Origin: Ga0077555 sp033764055
GTDB lineage: Bacteria; Pseudomonadota; Alphaproteobacteria; Rhizobiales; Hyphomicrobiaceae
DNA length: 64,000 nt
Assembly (NCBI GenBank): GCA_033764055.1
Contig: JANRJI010000055.1
Coordinates: forward strand, 1 to 64,000
Reading direction: 5' to 3'
Of this stretch, positions 43,281 through 52,453 are shown piece after piece. The translations under genes were made by a program, and so were the position numbers. Positions within the stretch are counted from its first letter, which is position 1. Each line of letters opens with the position of its first letter. The notes beneath the pieces were generated by a model. That model saw only the letters and a program-made list of their open reading frames with translations. It was not told the DNA's origin and searched no databases.

Positions 43281-43661
43281 CTGTAACTTATTGAAAAATA
43301 AAAAAATATTCTCCAGGGAGCAGTGGATTGGGCACCAAATTGGGCACCCGCTGAGGCTCAAGGATTGTTGGGGCAGCTGGCCTCGCTGAACGTCACCCTG
43401 ATCATGGCTTTCTGCCGCTACCGGAAGCGTGGATCAGGGATCACGGTTGCCGATCAGGCGAGTTGGCGCCGCTCAAGCGCTGATATGGCCGTGGCCGCCA
43501 AGATCACAGTCTTGCTGTGCATTCCATTGCGCACGGCGAACTGGACATTGACGGCCCAGATTGTCAGTTTGGTGAGCCCTCATGGGCCTCTGTCCGCACT
43601 CTCTTGCGAGCAATTGTTGAAAGCTGCGGTACCTCGCCAATAGGCAACGGAGAAAAGCGCA
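43281..43661. other. AT-rich 3' flank of selC (381 bp)
   Basis: Directly after CCA comes an A-rich run (TTGAAAAATAAAAAAATATT), unlike the GC-rich surroundings. A short open frame downstream contains the repeat described separately but has no ribosome-binding site or known family. Such flanks often mark integration sites at tRNA 3' ends, yet no integrase was found. Confidence 0.4.
43327..43348 (+). repeat. Two direct ATTGGGCACC copies
   Basis: ATTGGGCACC occurs at 43327-43336 and 43339-43348 with a 12-bp period, just outside the tRNA-Sec. Confidence 0.7.
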
Positions 43662-44375
43662 ATGCGCGGAATTTATTGGGCCGGCGGCAGGGGACTTCTG
43701 GCGGGGCTCGTGACCGTCTGGAGTATGGTGACCGCGGCCCTGCCATCGGACAGGAGGTCGACAGCGTGCTCCGAAATAGACGCCGACGTCGAGGCGACTG
43801 AGCAAGAGCCCGTGAAGCTTGTCTGCCGGGCGGCAAAGGACGCGGTTGCGACCCTCGCGAGCTGTGGCCTTCAGCAAACACGGCGCATTGTGATCCGCAT
43901 TGCGGTCGCCGCCGATGACCCACCCACAGATCAGAGCTATGGCTGCTACGATCACACCACCGGCCTTATTACATTGGCTGGTCTTGCTGCATGCACCCAG
44001 AGATTGAGAAGAGACGAGAGCCGCGCTCATATAGATCCGGACGAGTATTATCGCAGTGTCGTGATCCATGAGGTAACGCACAGTATTCTGCTTGCTCACC
44101 CAGCCAGCGATCACCTCTCTCGCCCAGCCCAGGAGTATCTTGCATACGCCCTGCAGATCGATGCTTTTTCGGATGCTTCGAGGGCCGAGTTTCTGAAGCC
44201 CTATAGGGAAAATCGTGCTCTGCGCACGTTGATGCCTGACGAGATACTGCTCCACATGAACCCGTCGGCCTTCGGTGCGATGTCATATCTCCATTTCAAG
44301 ATGCTGGGCGAAAGGTGCGATGCGATCAAGCGCGTATTGAAGGGCGAGATCGAATTTACGAGACCTTACGAGTAA
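43662..44375 (+). CDS. Exported protein with HExxH zinc-peptidase motif
   Basis: A 237-residue protein of a family I do not recognise with certainty. A signal peptide is likely (MRGIYWAGGRGLLAGLVTVW to about residue 26). The motif HEVTH at 136-140 in VVIHEVTHSILLAHP is the zincin signature, and Glu158 in AQEYLAYALQ, 18 residues on, could be the third ligand as in gluzincins. Four cysteines (36, 55, 68, 95, 111 among them) could form disulfides. GGAG precedes the ATG at about ten bases. The gene has lower GC than its neighbours and sits beside selC, hinting at acquisition by transfer. Confidence 0.6.
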   Translation: MRGIYWAGGRGLLAGLVTVWSMVTAALPSDRRSTACSEIDADVEATEQEPVKLVCRAAKDAVATLASCGLQQTRRIVIRIAVAADDPPTDQSYGCYDHTTGLITLAGLAACTQRLRRDESRAHIDPDEYYRSVVIHEVTHSILLAHPASDHLSRPAQEYLAYALQIDAFSDASRAEFLKPYRENRALRTLMPDEILLHMNPSAFGAMSYLHFKMLGERCDAIKRVLKGEIEFTRPYE

Positions 44376-44637
44376 TAGGCGTGTAACAGGCTCACCGCCG
44401 CCGCTGTCCGAAGGGTTTGAACGCCCCCCCTTACTGAGCTGTTCGGCACGACTCCGTTCCGTCACCTCGCGTGCAGGCCGGCGGAATCGCTTCGTGGGGT
44501 TGGCACACCTCTGGGAGCGGCGCGTTGATCTCGGGACACCGCGATGAGCTGGCTGCTTGTCAGCGGACGGGAGCGGGACGGGCGCGGGGTTCTGGCGACA
44601 CGGCCGCGACGGCACCAATGTGGGACAGTGAGCCGGC

Positions 44638-45438
44638 TCAAGGCCGTTCCCTGCGGGCAAGGCGGCCGTCGATCATGTCGATGACGGCCTCGAGGTCAGC
44701 GACGCTGTCGATCACGTAGTGGGCGCCGGCGCGCGAAAGCTGACGGGTAGCACTCGTCCGTCGCTCTTCGATTTGGGCCCGGCCGAGGGCTGACAGCTCG
44801 TCACGTGACAGGCCCGTGGCATTGCCGGAGAGCGCCACGCCGACCGTCCAGCAGCCGGCAGCGATGCCTTCTGCGATGCCGGCCTCCGTATCATCCACCT
44901 TGACTACGGTCGCTGCCGGCCAGACGTCGAGATCGACGAAGCACTTGTACATCATCAACGCTCCTGGCCGTCCGGAACTGAGATCGCCGGCACAAACCAG
45001 ATTGTCGGTGACGAGGCCAGCTCGAGTGGCCACCGGAAGCAACCGTTCCATAATGTCGCGCGTATAGCCGGTCGTCGATCCGATCTTGACCCCACGTGCT
45101 CGCAGGGCCGCAAACGTATCCAGAGCGCCCGGGATCACGTCGGCGAAATCGGTGACGACGGCGGCATTCAACGGCACGAACACCTCGAACACGCGGTCGA
45201 CGTCGCGGTCGGTCGGGGCTGCGCCATGGACCGACTGCCAGCGGGCAGCGATATCAGGATGCGTGAGCAGGGCCTTGATGTGGTCCCACTTCGGCAGGCC
45301 CATCGGCCGGCGGGCCTCGGCGACGCTGATCGGCACCTGGAACTGGGCCAGCACCTTAACGAAAGCTCCCATAGGCGCCCGCGAGCCGTGATCGATGATC
45401 GTCCCTGCCCAGTCGAAAACCACCGCCTTGACGGTCAT
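44638..45438 (-). CDS. phnX: Phosphonoacetaldehyde hydrolase (phosphonatase)
   Basis: A 266-residue HAD enzyme that splits phosphonoacetaldehyde into acetaldehyde and phosphate. Asp9 in VVFDWAGTIIDHGS is the nucleophile, and Lys50 in MGLPKWDHI is the Schiff-base lysine that defines phosphonatases. Other landmarks are IPGALDTFAALRARG, STTGYTRDIM and VKVDDTEAGIAEG. Its start overlaps the FAD oxidoreductase stop as ATGA. Together they should take aminoethylphosphonate-type substrates to acetaldehyde and phosphate. Confidence 0.95.
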   Translation of the reverse strand: MTVKAVVFDWAGTIIDHGSRAPMGAFVKVLAQFQVPISVAEARRPMGLPKWDHIKALLTHPDIAARWQSVHGAAPTDRDVDRVFEVFVPLNAAVVTDFADVIPGALDTFAALRARGVKIGSTTGYTRDIMERLLPVATRAGLVTDNLVCAGDLSSGRPGALMMYKCFVDLDVWPAATVVKVDDTEAGIAEGIAAGCWTVGVALSGNATGLSRDELSALGRAQIEERRTSATRQLSRAGAHYVIDSVADLEAVIDMIDGRLARRERP

Positions 45439-46595
45439 GCGCGTGCTCCCGCGTTGGTGCTGCTGAAGAGGTCGGCGATGACCTCCTCGCCGATGGCAAA
45501 GGCGGTCGATGCACCCGTGCCGCTTGTGATGAGGACGAGGCGAACGCTGTCGCTCGGCCTGTCGATTAGCATCAGGCGGTCGCTCGCGGACGCATAGGTG
45601 CCGGTCCAGCGCTCGATCACGGTGCGTCCCGGCAAATCGAGGACGTGGTCGAGCTCGTCGATGATGAGGTCGTCGACCGCTGAGGGTGCGAATGGATCGA
45701 CGGTCTCGCCGTAGTGGTGGCTGTCGCCGACGACCAGCGATCCATCGGCCGACTGGACGGCGATGAGATGCACGCCGTTGGCGAGATGATCGGGTTGCTC
45801 GTAGTCGAGCTGGACCTTCAGAGCCGCGGCGTCCGGCAATTCGGCGTAGCCGAGGTAGCGCACGAGGCCGAGGTCGGACATGACGGCAGCGCCGAGCCGC
45901 CGGCCGGGCTCGCTCGACCTGATGCGAAGCATATGCAATTTGCAGGTCGTGAGCCCGTAGGCCGCGATGCGCTCTGGATAGAGAGTGAGAAAATCGTGGC
46001 CCGGGCAGACGACGACGGCGTCAGCGTGGATCGGCCCGCGCGTCGTCTCGACTCGCGGTGGGGCAATGGCCTTCACCAGCGCCGATCGCATGAACGTCAC
46101 GCCGTGGCAGGCCTCGAGCCAGGAAGCGAGCTGTGGCACTGCCACGCGGCTTTCGACGCGCAACTCGTGCGGTGACCAAAGTGCTCCCGCAAGGCCGCTC
46201 GTGCGCAGGGCCGGCACTTTTTCGGCTGCAGCGGCAGGGGAGAGCAAGCTGCAAGCTCGGCCCATGTCGCTCTCCGCGAACGCTTCAAGGACGCGGCGTG
46301 ATTCGGGCCGGCGGGCGGCGACCAGCAATCCGGCGTGCTCGACACGAATGCCCGCCTTCGGCGCGACCTCGGCCCACACGTTGCGCGAGCGCATAGCGCG
46401 CTCCCAGCAACGGCCGGCCTGCTGTCCCGTGACCGTGACGAAGCCGAAGTTGCGAATTGACGCGCCGTTGGCTGCCGAGTCGCGATCGATCACGACGACG
46501 CGTTTGCCGAGACGCGCGGCGGCAAGTGCGTGGGCGAGGCCGACAATGCCGGCACCGACCACAGCGAGGTCATAAGTGTTGTGACGTGCTTGCAT
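45435..46595 (-). CDS. FAD-dependent oxidoreductase of phosphonate catabolism (TIGR03364, PbfD-like)
   Basis: A 386-residue DAO-type flavoprotein. The FAD motif VVGAGIVGLAHALAAARLG spans about 12-30, with NGASIRNFGFVTVTGQQAGR after it; the C-terminal FAD segment is LVLITSGTGASTAFAIGEEV. TIGR03364 proteins are consistently found beside PhnX, and members oxidise aminoethylphosphonate or its N-methyl derivative to phosphonoacetaldehyde. Here it is coupled to phnX, so it would replace the transaminase PhnW. The exact amine preferred is inferred. Confidence 0.85.
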   Translation of the reverse strand: MQARHNTYDLAVVGAGIVGLAHALAAARLGKRVVVIDRDSAANGASIRNFGFVTVTGQQAGRCWERAMRSRNVWAEVAPKAGIRVEHAGLLVAARRPESRRVLEAFAESDMGRACSLLSPAAAAEKVPALRTSGLAGALWSPHELRVESRVAVPQLASWLEACHGVTFMRSALVKAIAPPRVETTRGPIHADAVVVCPGHDFLTLYPERIAAYGLTTCKLHMLRIRSSEPGRRLGAAVMSDLGLVRYLGYAELPDAAALKVQLDYEQPDHLANGVHLIAVQSADGSLVVGDSHHYGETVDPFAPSAVDDLIIDELDHVLDLPGRTVIERWTGTYASASDRLMLIDRPSDSVRLVLITSGTGASTAFAIGEEVIADLFSSTNAGARA

Positions 46596-47061
46596 ACCTG
46601 TCGGGGTTCCTTCGGTCTCGCTCGACGTTGGTCGACCTACAGCGTCGCCAAGCCTCAGTCCGGCTGTGGACGCCCTTGGCCAGCAGCGTGTACACGACCC
46701 GGACGAGCGTTGCAGCGAAGAAGATCGTCATGGCCATGCTGCGGCTGGCGACACGCTGTCGGCGGCGGCCATGTATTGCACGGTGATCGAGGCGAGCGTG
46801 GTCTGCTGTGAGTATCGGAAGACCACAGCTGGAACTATCGTGAGCGCATTGAACCGTGAGGATGCCGAGGTCTGCGATCACCAGCGCGAAGAGATTGCAC
46901 GCTGCAAGACCGTCTTTCGGCAGCCAGACGGTACAAGGAGCGAAACAAGACCTCCGCTGCTACTGGCGCGCCGCCACTCGACGACGTGCTCTGCATCCAC
47001 TCTCCGACGTCGTCGGCTGCCGACGACGTCTGGCCGACGGGAATGCGTTCGGCGTCCACCC
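46596..47061. other. Intergenic region (466 bp), no gene supported
   Basis: The gap lies between the FAD oxidoreductase (promoter side) and the lysine-tailed protein gene, both on the minus strand. Short frames exist but overlap the oxidoreductase start or lack a ribosome-binding site. It should contain the promoter of the phosphonate operon; no clear hexamers or operators were seen. Confidence 0.35.
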
Positions 47062-47802
47062 TCAGCCGGCGCGTCGGACGCCCACCTTCTTCTTCGCCGG
47101 GCGCCCGGCAATTGCCTTGCTTGTTCCCTTCTTCTTTGTCGCACCGGCCCGTCGCGCCGGCCGCTTGGCAGCGGGAGCGGCGGCTGCGACGGCGGCTCTG
47201 ACTTGGCCTCCATCGGGTTGCCCCTCGAAGACGTTCGCGATCGAGCGGGACAGCCCTCCGAGGCTAGACTGGACCACATCGCCGGCCTTGCTGCCGATGC
47301 CGGCGCCGGCATCGAACGCTCCCTGTGCTCCCGAGGCGACCAGTTGAGCGACGTTGGCACCGGCCTCGGTGCCGGCCTCGACGAGGCCGCCGATCGCGCG
47401 CCACGCTGCAGCAGTCATGTCCGTGCCTGTCTCGGCCGCGGCCTGGACGATCGCCCTAACCGTGGTGAGCGCCGCTGTGGCGATATCGCCACCAACGTCC
47501 GAGATGCCGAGAATGACGCCTTTCGCAACAGCCTTCACGACGACGAGTACGCCGCTGCCACTCGCCATCGTCGCCTCGAGCGAACCGCGAACGGTCTGCT
47601 CGACGACGCCGACGGTGTCGCCGACCATGGCACTGCCTGCTCGAAGCGAGCCAGAGACCGAATTTCGCACCTCGTCCACGACGCGGGTCTCGTAGCGGTC
47701 GATGTTCTTGACGGTATCGACGATGCGGTCCCGCAACCCGGCGGCCTCGGGGCCGAGCGGCATGGGCTGCTTGCGAGGCGCTCTGGTCGGAGACTTCTTC
47801 AC
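47062..47802 (-). CDS. Ala/Val-rich helical protein with lysine-rich histone-like tail
   Basis: A 246-residue protein I cannot assign. The GTG start has an exact AGGAGG five bases upstream. The middle (about 20-200) is a run of amphipathic helices poor in charged residues (for example LRAGSAMVGDTVGVVEQTVR, GDIATAALTTVRAIVQAAAE), resembling phasin-like or apolipoprotein-like segments. The last 35 residues (AAKRPARRAGATKKKGTSKA onward) are of the bacterial histone-H1-like type. It could link DNA with a surface such as storage granules, as some phasins do, but no polyhydroxyalkanoate gene is near. It is divergent from the P-type ATPase gene. Confidence 0.6.
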   Translation of the reverse strand: MKKSPTRAPRKQPMPLGPEAAGLRDRIVDTVKNIDRYETRVVDEVRNSVSGSLRAGSAMVGDTVGVVEQTVRGSLEATMASGSGVLVVVKAVAKGVILGISDVGGDIATAALTTVRAIVQAAAETGTDMTAAAWRAIGGLVEAGTEAGANVAQLVASGAQGAFDAGAGIGSKAGDVVQSSLGGLSRSIANVFEGQPDGGQVRAAVAAAAPAAKRPARRAGATKKKGTSKAIAGRPAKKKVGVRRAG

Positions 47803-48059
47803 GGCATCCTCCTGGCCTGACGTCGGCCCCGATGTGCAAATGCGATCGATCCGGGTCGATGCTGGAAACTACGCTCCTACATGAGCCCCAAGAGGTGGAC
47901 CTTCTTTGACGCGGCGCAATGGAGTGGGCTTCGGATGCAGCCAACCTGTCTGGGACCATTCCGCGGGCGCGCCGGCACCTGCGCATGTCACGGAGCTGCC
48001 ATCCAGCGGGCGACCTTTCTCCCGCAAGCTCCGCCGCAGGCTTGTTGCACATCGGTCCA

Positions 48060-51000
48060 ATGAAACCAGAAACTGCGATACCAAGCGCGACGAAGCATGA
48101 TCGCGCGGCGAGCCGGCACGGCACCGGTGTCGAGCGGTTCGGCGTCGTTCATGCCTGCGTGCCGGGGCGTCTTAGGCTCTCGGTCCCCGGCCTCTTCCGG
48201 GACCACGCCCTTTCGGCCGCGCTGGAGCTTTCGCTAGGTCGCATCCCTGGCATACGAAAAGTGACAGCCAGCAGCCTTACCGGACGGGTTCTGATCGAGT
48301 TCGACCCTTCACTCGAGCATCCTGCAATCATCGATAGCGTTGGTGGTGCTATCGACTTGCCGGCGGGTCCTACAGCCGCCACGTCCCGTGCAACCGGCTC
48401 GAAGTCCGACCGGAGCAAGAGCTTACGCAAGACATCGCGTGCCGCGCAGCACCGGTCGCCTGCCGCGATGCACGCAGCGAGCGTGGCCGCCCGCGACGAG
48501 CAGCATCGTCACGGACCCCGTCGACGACGCGGCGAGGAGGCGTCGCCAGCCGAGGGCGATTGGCACGCGATGTCAGCCGGCTCGGCACTCATGGCGCTGG
48601 CCACAGATACTGCCCGCGGCCTCTCAGCGGAGGCTGCGCGCGAGCGGCTGCGCCGACTAGGTCCGAACGCCATCGAGGCTAGGCCCCCGACCAGTGCGCT
48701 GGCCATGCTCGCCCGCCAGTTCACTGGCCTGCCGGTCGGCATGCTGCTCGGCGCTTCCGCAGTCTCGGTCCTGACCGGCGATCTGCTCGATGCCGCCGTT
48801 ACGGTTGCCGTCGTCGGCGGCAATGCGAGCATCGGATTCGCCACCGAAAGCGGGTCGGAGCGCATCATCCGCAGCATGACGGTGCCGCAAACGAGCCTGG
48901 TCCCCGTCGTGCGCTCGGGACTCGGCACCCTCGTCCGCCAAGAGGACATCGTTCCGGGCGACATTCTCGTCTTGAAGCCCAACGTCGTGGTCGCCGCCGA
49001 TGCCCGGCTGATTGAGACCGAGCAACTCATCGTCAACGAGGCCCTGCTCACCGGCGAGAGCGAGCCTGTCGAGAAGTCCGCCGAAGCCGTCTGCGGTCCG
49101 TCGACACCACTCGCTGAGCGGCGGAACCTGGTGCACAAGGGTTCCTTCATCGTCAGTGGCGCCGGCAGGGCTGTCGTCGTGGCGACGGGAGCACGCACGG
49201 AAGTCGGTCGCATCGACACCGAGACGAGAGCCATCGAGACGCCGCGCACGCCGCTCGAGCGCGACCTCGACAATCTCGGCTCGAAGTTGGCGCTCGTGTC
49301 GCTGGCGGCGTGCGGCGCCTTCTTCCTGACGGGCTTCATCGGCGGACGTCCCCTGATCGGCATGCTCAAGAGCGCGGTTGCCCTCGCGGTCGCCGCCGTG
49401 CCCGAAGGATTGCCTGTCACCGCCACCACGACGCTGGCGATCGGCCTTGGCGAACTACGTCGCAAAGGCGTCATCGTCCGCCGTCTGGAGGCGGTCGAGG
49501 GCCTCGGCTCGATGCAGGTGGTTTGCTTCGACAAGACGGGCACGCTGACCGAGAACCGAATGCGGCTAGAGCACTTCCATGCGGGGCGGGCGGCAAGGTT
49601 GATCGGTGCGCACGAGACCCATCGCCACGTCGAGATGGCACCGGTCATCGACCGGATGATGGAGGTTGCCGTCCTGTGCAGCGAGGTGGTGTTCGAGCGG
49701 CAAGGAGACCGGATAGCTCCGAAAGGCTCTTCGACTGAGGCGGCACTGGCACAGGGTGCCGTCGATCACGGCATCGATCCGTTCGCGCTACGCAAGCGGT
49801 GGGGACTAGCCGACATCGCCTACCGCTCGGAAACCGACCGCTTCATGCGCTCCGTCCACCTTGATCGCGCAAGTGGCCGTAAGCTCATTGCCGTCAAGGG
49901 TGATCCCGTCCAGGTGCTCTCGATGTGTCGGCTTGCCATCACGGATCGGGGAAAGGTCAGCCGGCTCCATGCCGACGATCGGCGCCGCATCCAAGGCGCG
50001 ACAGACGAGCTGGCGGGACGGGGACTGCGTGTCTTGGGCTTTGCCATTGCCGAAGGCAACGACAGGGGCCGAGCAAATGGCGCGCTCGTCTGGCTCGGGG
50101 CTGCCGCTCTCAAGGACCCGGTGGCGCCCGGCGTCAAGAGCCTCGTGACACGGCTGCGCGGCGCGGGGATCCGGCCGATCATGATCACGGGCGATCAAGC
50201 CGCCACGGCGCACGCCATTGCCATGGAGATCGGGCTGAATGGCGATCGACCGCTCCGCGTCCTCGAGTCCCGCGCGCTCGAGCGCCTCCGCCCCGAGCTG
50301 CTGGCGGCGATCGCCAGATCGACAGACGTGTTCGCCCGCGTACCGCCCAGTCGCAAGCTCCGAATCGTGGAGGCGTTGCAGTCGTCGGGGCTGATCGTCG
50401 GCATGAGCGGCGACGGCTTCAACGATGCGCCTGCGCTCAGGGCGGCCGACATCGCCATCGCCGTCGGCCGCGACAGCGCGTCCGCCGCCCGCGACGTGGC
50501 GGATATCATCGTCGACGGTCACGACCTCGGTGCCATTGCCGACGGCGTCGAGCAGGGACGCACCATCCTGTCCAATATCCGTAAGGCCGTCCACTATCTG
50601 ATCTCGACCAATCTCAGCGAGATCATCGTGCTCGTTGCAGAGTCGCTGATTGCGGGCGACCAGCTCGAAACTCCGATGGAGCTATTGTGGCTCAATCTGA
50701 TCACCGACATCCTGCCGGCACTAGGACTTGCATTCGAGCCACCCGAGCCGGACGTCATGAGCCGGCCGCCCAGGTCGTCGCAAGAGCCGTTGCTCGCCAT
50801 GTCCGATCTTAGGCATGCGGCGCTGGAGAGCGCCGTCATGGCAGGCGGCGTGATAGGAGCCCACGCCTTTGGTCTCGCGCGATATGGACCTGGACCGCAG
50901 ACGCGTACGGTCACGTTCCTGAGCCTCGTCACCACCCAGCTTATGCATGCGCTGGCCTGTCGGCATGACAGGTTCGAGCCGCTCGGCGGCCGCACGCTCT

Positions 51001-51224
51001 TTGGCAATGGCACCCTGAACGCGGCCCTTGTCGGCGCGACCGCGCTCCAGGCCCTTGCCGTCGCATCGCCGCCGCTACGCCGGCTGCTCGGCATCTCGGC
51101 GCCGAGCCTCGTCGATCTCGTGGTCGCGGGGGGCACCGGGCTTGCCGCCTTCGCCGCCAACGAGGCCATGCTGGCGGCACGCCTCCGGCGCGCGAGGGAT
51201 CTGGAAGAGGTGGCGCGTGCGTAG
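48060..51224 (+). CDS. Cation-translocating P-type ATPase with N-terminal HMA2-like domain
   Basis: A 1054-residue ATPase. N-terminal residues about 25-100 form an HMA2-like domain with HACVPGRLRLSVPGLFRD, followed by a basic low-complexity linker. The P-type core is complete: actuator TGES at 331-334, transmembrane PEGLP at 448-452, phosphorylated Asp491 in DKTGTLTE and hinge GDGFNDAPAL from 784. PEGLP, instead of the CPx motif of heavy-metal ATPases, places it near P2-type Ca/Mn pumps and mycobacterial CtpI/CtpH-like proteins. The ATG at 48060 was chosen before the HMA2 domain. The HMA2/DUF5132 genes downstream are probably partners. The ion is unknown. Confidence 0.88.
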   Translation: MKPETAIPSATKHDRAASRHGTGVERFGVVHACVPGRLRLSVPGLFRDHALSAALELSLGRIPGIRKVTASSLTGRVLIEFDPSLEHPAIIDSVGGAIDLPAGPTAATSRATGSKSDRSKSLRKTSRAAQHRSPAAMHAASVAARDEQHRHGPRRRRGEEASPAEGDWHAMSAGSALMALATDTARGLSAEAARERLRRLGPNAIEARPPTSALAMLARQFTGLPVGMLLGASAVSVLTGDLLDAAVTVAVVGGNASIGFATESGSERIIRSMTVPQTSLVPVVRSGLGTLVRQEDIVPGDILVLKPNVVVAADARLIETEQLIVNEALLTGESEPVEKSAEAVCGPSTPLAERRNLVHKGSFIVSGAGRAVVVATGARTEVGRIDTETRAIETPRTPLERDLDNLGSKLALVSLAACGAFFLTGFIGGRPLIGMLKSAVALAVAAVPEGLPVTATTTLAIGLGELRRKGVIVRRLEAVEGLGSMQVVCFDKTGTLTENRMRLEHFHAGRAARLIGAHETHRHVEMAPVIDRMMEVAVLCSEVVFERQGDRIAPKGSSTEAALAQGAVDHGIDPFALRKRWGLADIAYRSETDRFMRSVHLDRASGRKLIAVKGDPVQVLSMCRLAITDRGKVSRLHADDRRRIQGATDELAGRGLRVLGFAIAEGNDRGRANGALVWLGAAALKDPVAPGVKSLVTRLRGAGIRPIMITGDQAATAHAIAMEIGLNGDRPLRVLESRALERLRPELLAAIARSTDVFARVPPSRKLRIVEALQSSGLIVGMSGDGFNDAPALRAADIAIAVGRDSASAARDVADIIVDGHDLGAIADGVEQGRTILSNIRKAVHYLISTNLSEIIVLVAESLIAGDQLETPMELLWLNLITDILPALGLAFEPPEPDVMSRPPRSSQEPLLAMSDLRHAALESAVMAGGVIGAHAFGLARYGPGPQTRTVTFLSLVTTQLMHALACRHDRFEPLGGRTLFGNGTLNAALVGATALQALAVASPPLRRLLGISAPSLVDLVVAGGTGLAAFAANEAMLAARLRRARDLEEVARA

Positions 51225-51260
51225 GTCGACACGCGCCGGCGTTGCCCCAGGGAGGAGCCG

Positions 51261-52430
51261 ATGCAGAACTTCGTATTGACGTCGACATCGGTCACGGATG
51301 GCCATCCGGACAAACTTTGCGACCGGATCAGTGACGCCATCGTCGACGCCTATCTGGCCCGCGATCCCGCCGCCCGGGTCAATGCCGAGTGTGCCATCGC
51401 CTCGGGGATCGTTTTCCTCGCGACACATGCAGTTAGCTCGGGCCATGTCGATTTCCCTGGCGTGGTGCGCTCGATTCTCGACGAGACCGGCTATCGCGAG
51501 CCCGACTTCAATGCCGAATCGGTGACGGTCCTCTCGTCGGTGGCGCCGGGGAGGGCCCCCGCGTCCTCTCCGCGTGGCAAGGGCGAGGCGTCGACGATGG
51601 TCAATGCCACCCTGTTCGGCTACGCGTGCCGGCACACGGCGGAGATGCTGCCGATGCCCATTGCGCTGGCGCACGACATGGTGCGCCGGCTCCGCGACCT
51701 CAGATGCGGCGAGCTCGATGCCCTCCATCCTGACGGCCAGGCCCAGGTCGCGGTCCGCTTCATCGACCGCAGGCCCGTCGCCGTCGAGTCCGTCACCCTG
51801 TCGTCGGCGTTCCGACACGATGCGCGGATCCCAGCCGGGCTTTTCGAGGAGCTGCGTCGGCGGGTCGTCGAGCCCGCGCTCGCAAAGGCCGGCATCGGCC
51901 TCTCCGCAGAGGCGCCAGTCAGCGTCAATCCGGAGAACGGATCCGCGATCGGCGGCCCCCTGCGCCATGCAGGGCTCACCGGGCGCAAGACCGATATCGA
52001 TACCTACGGCGGCTTTTGCCGCCATGCCGGAGCGGCCCTCAGCGGCAAGGATCCGTCCCGCATCGATCGGACAGGGGCCTATGCTGCTCGCCTTGCAGCA
52101 CGAACGGTCGTTGCTGCGGAGCTCGCGACGGAATGCGAGGTGCAAATCAGCTACTGCCAGGGCCGGACGCACCCGGTGAGCGTCGAGATCGACACATTCG
52201 GTTCTGGTCAAGCGCCGGACGATCGGATCGGCGCTGCGGTACGGGCTGCGATGGATTTCGATGCGAACTCCATCAGGGCCGGGCTCCGGTTGTTCGAAAG
52301 GCCGGCAGCAGGCGGCGGACGGTTCTTCACCAATCTCGCCGCCTTCGGCCATATGGGACGGATGGAGCTCGACCTGCCGTGGGAGGCCTCAGGATCGGTC
52401 GACGCGCTGCTCAGCTGCATCAAACGATGA
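51261..52430 (+). CDS. Divergent S-adenosylmethionine synthetase-like protein
   Basis: A 389-residue MetK homologue. It retains HPDK (15-18), LTGRK-x4-DTYGG (239-251) and SGKDPSRIDR (from 261), and normal length. But the family motif G-D-Q-G-x-M-F-G-Y-A is here STMVNATLFGYA, and the Asp before C/A-G-L-T-G-R-K is His236 (PLRHAGLTGRK). Both lost acidic residues bind methionine or magnesium in canonical MetK, so ordinary synthetase activity is doubtful. It follows the P-type ATPase by 36 bases with GGGAGGAG before the ATG, so it belongs to that cluster. Housekeeping metK must be elsewhere. Confidence 0.85.
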   Translation: MQNFVLTSTSVTDGHPDKLCDRISDAIVDAYLARDPAARVNAECAIASGIVFLATHAVSSGHVDFPGVVRSILDETGYREPDFNAESVTVLSSVAPGRAPASSPRGKGEASTMVNATLFGYACRHTAEMLPMPIALAHDMVRRLRDLRCGELDALHPDGQAQVAVRFIDRRPVAVESVTLSSAFRHDARIPAGLFEELRRRVVEPALAKAGIGLSAEAPVSVNPENGSAIGGPLRHAGLTGRKTDIDTYGGFCRHAGAALSGKDPSRIDRTGAYAARLAARTVVAAELATECEVQISYCQGRTHPVSVEIDTFGSGQAPDDRIGAAVRAAMDFDANSIRAGLRLFERPAAGGGRFFTNLAAFGHMGRMELDLPWEASGSVDALLSCIKR

Positions 52431-52453
52431 TGCTTGCCATGGACGAGCGCGCC

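Noticed and set aside
43323..43643. Possible integrase remnant next to selC
   Set aside because: The translated frame has no integrase motif (R-H-x-x-R-Y) and no start signal.
46570..46881. Small membrane-protein gene upstream of the FAD oxidoreductase
   Set aside because: It overlaps the oxidoreductase start and lacks a ribosome-binding site.
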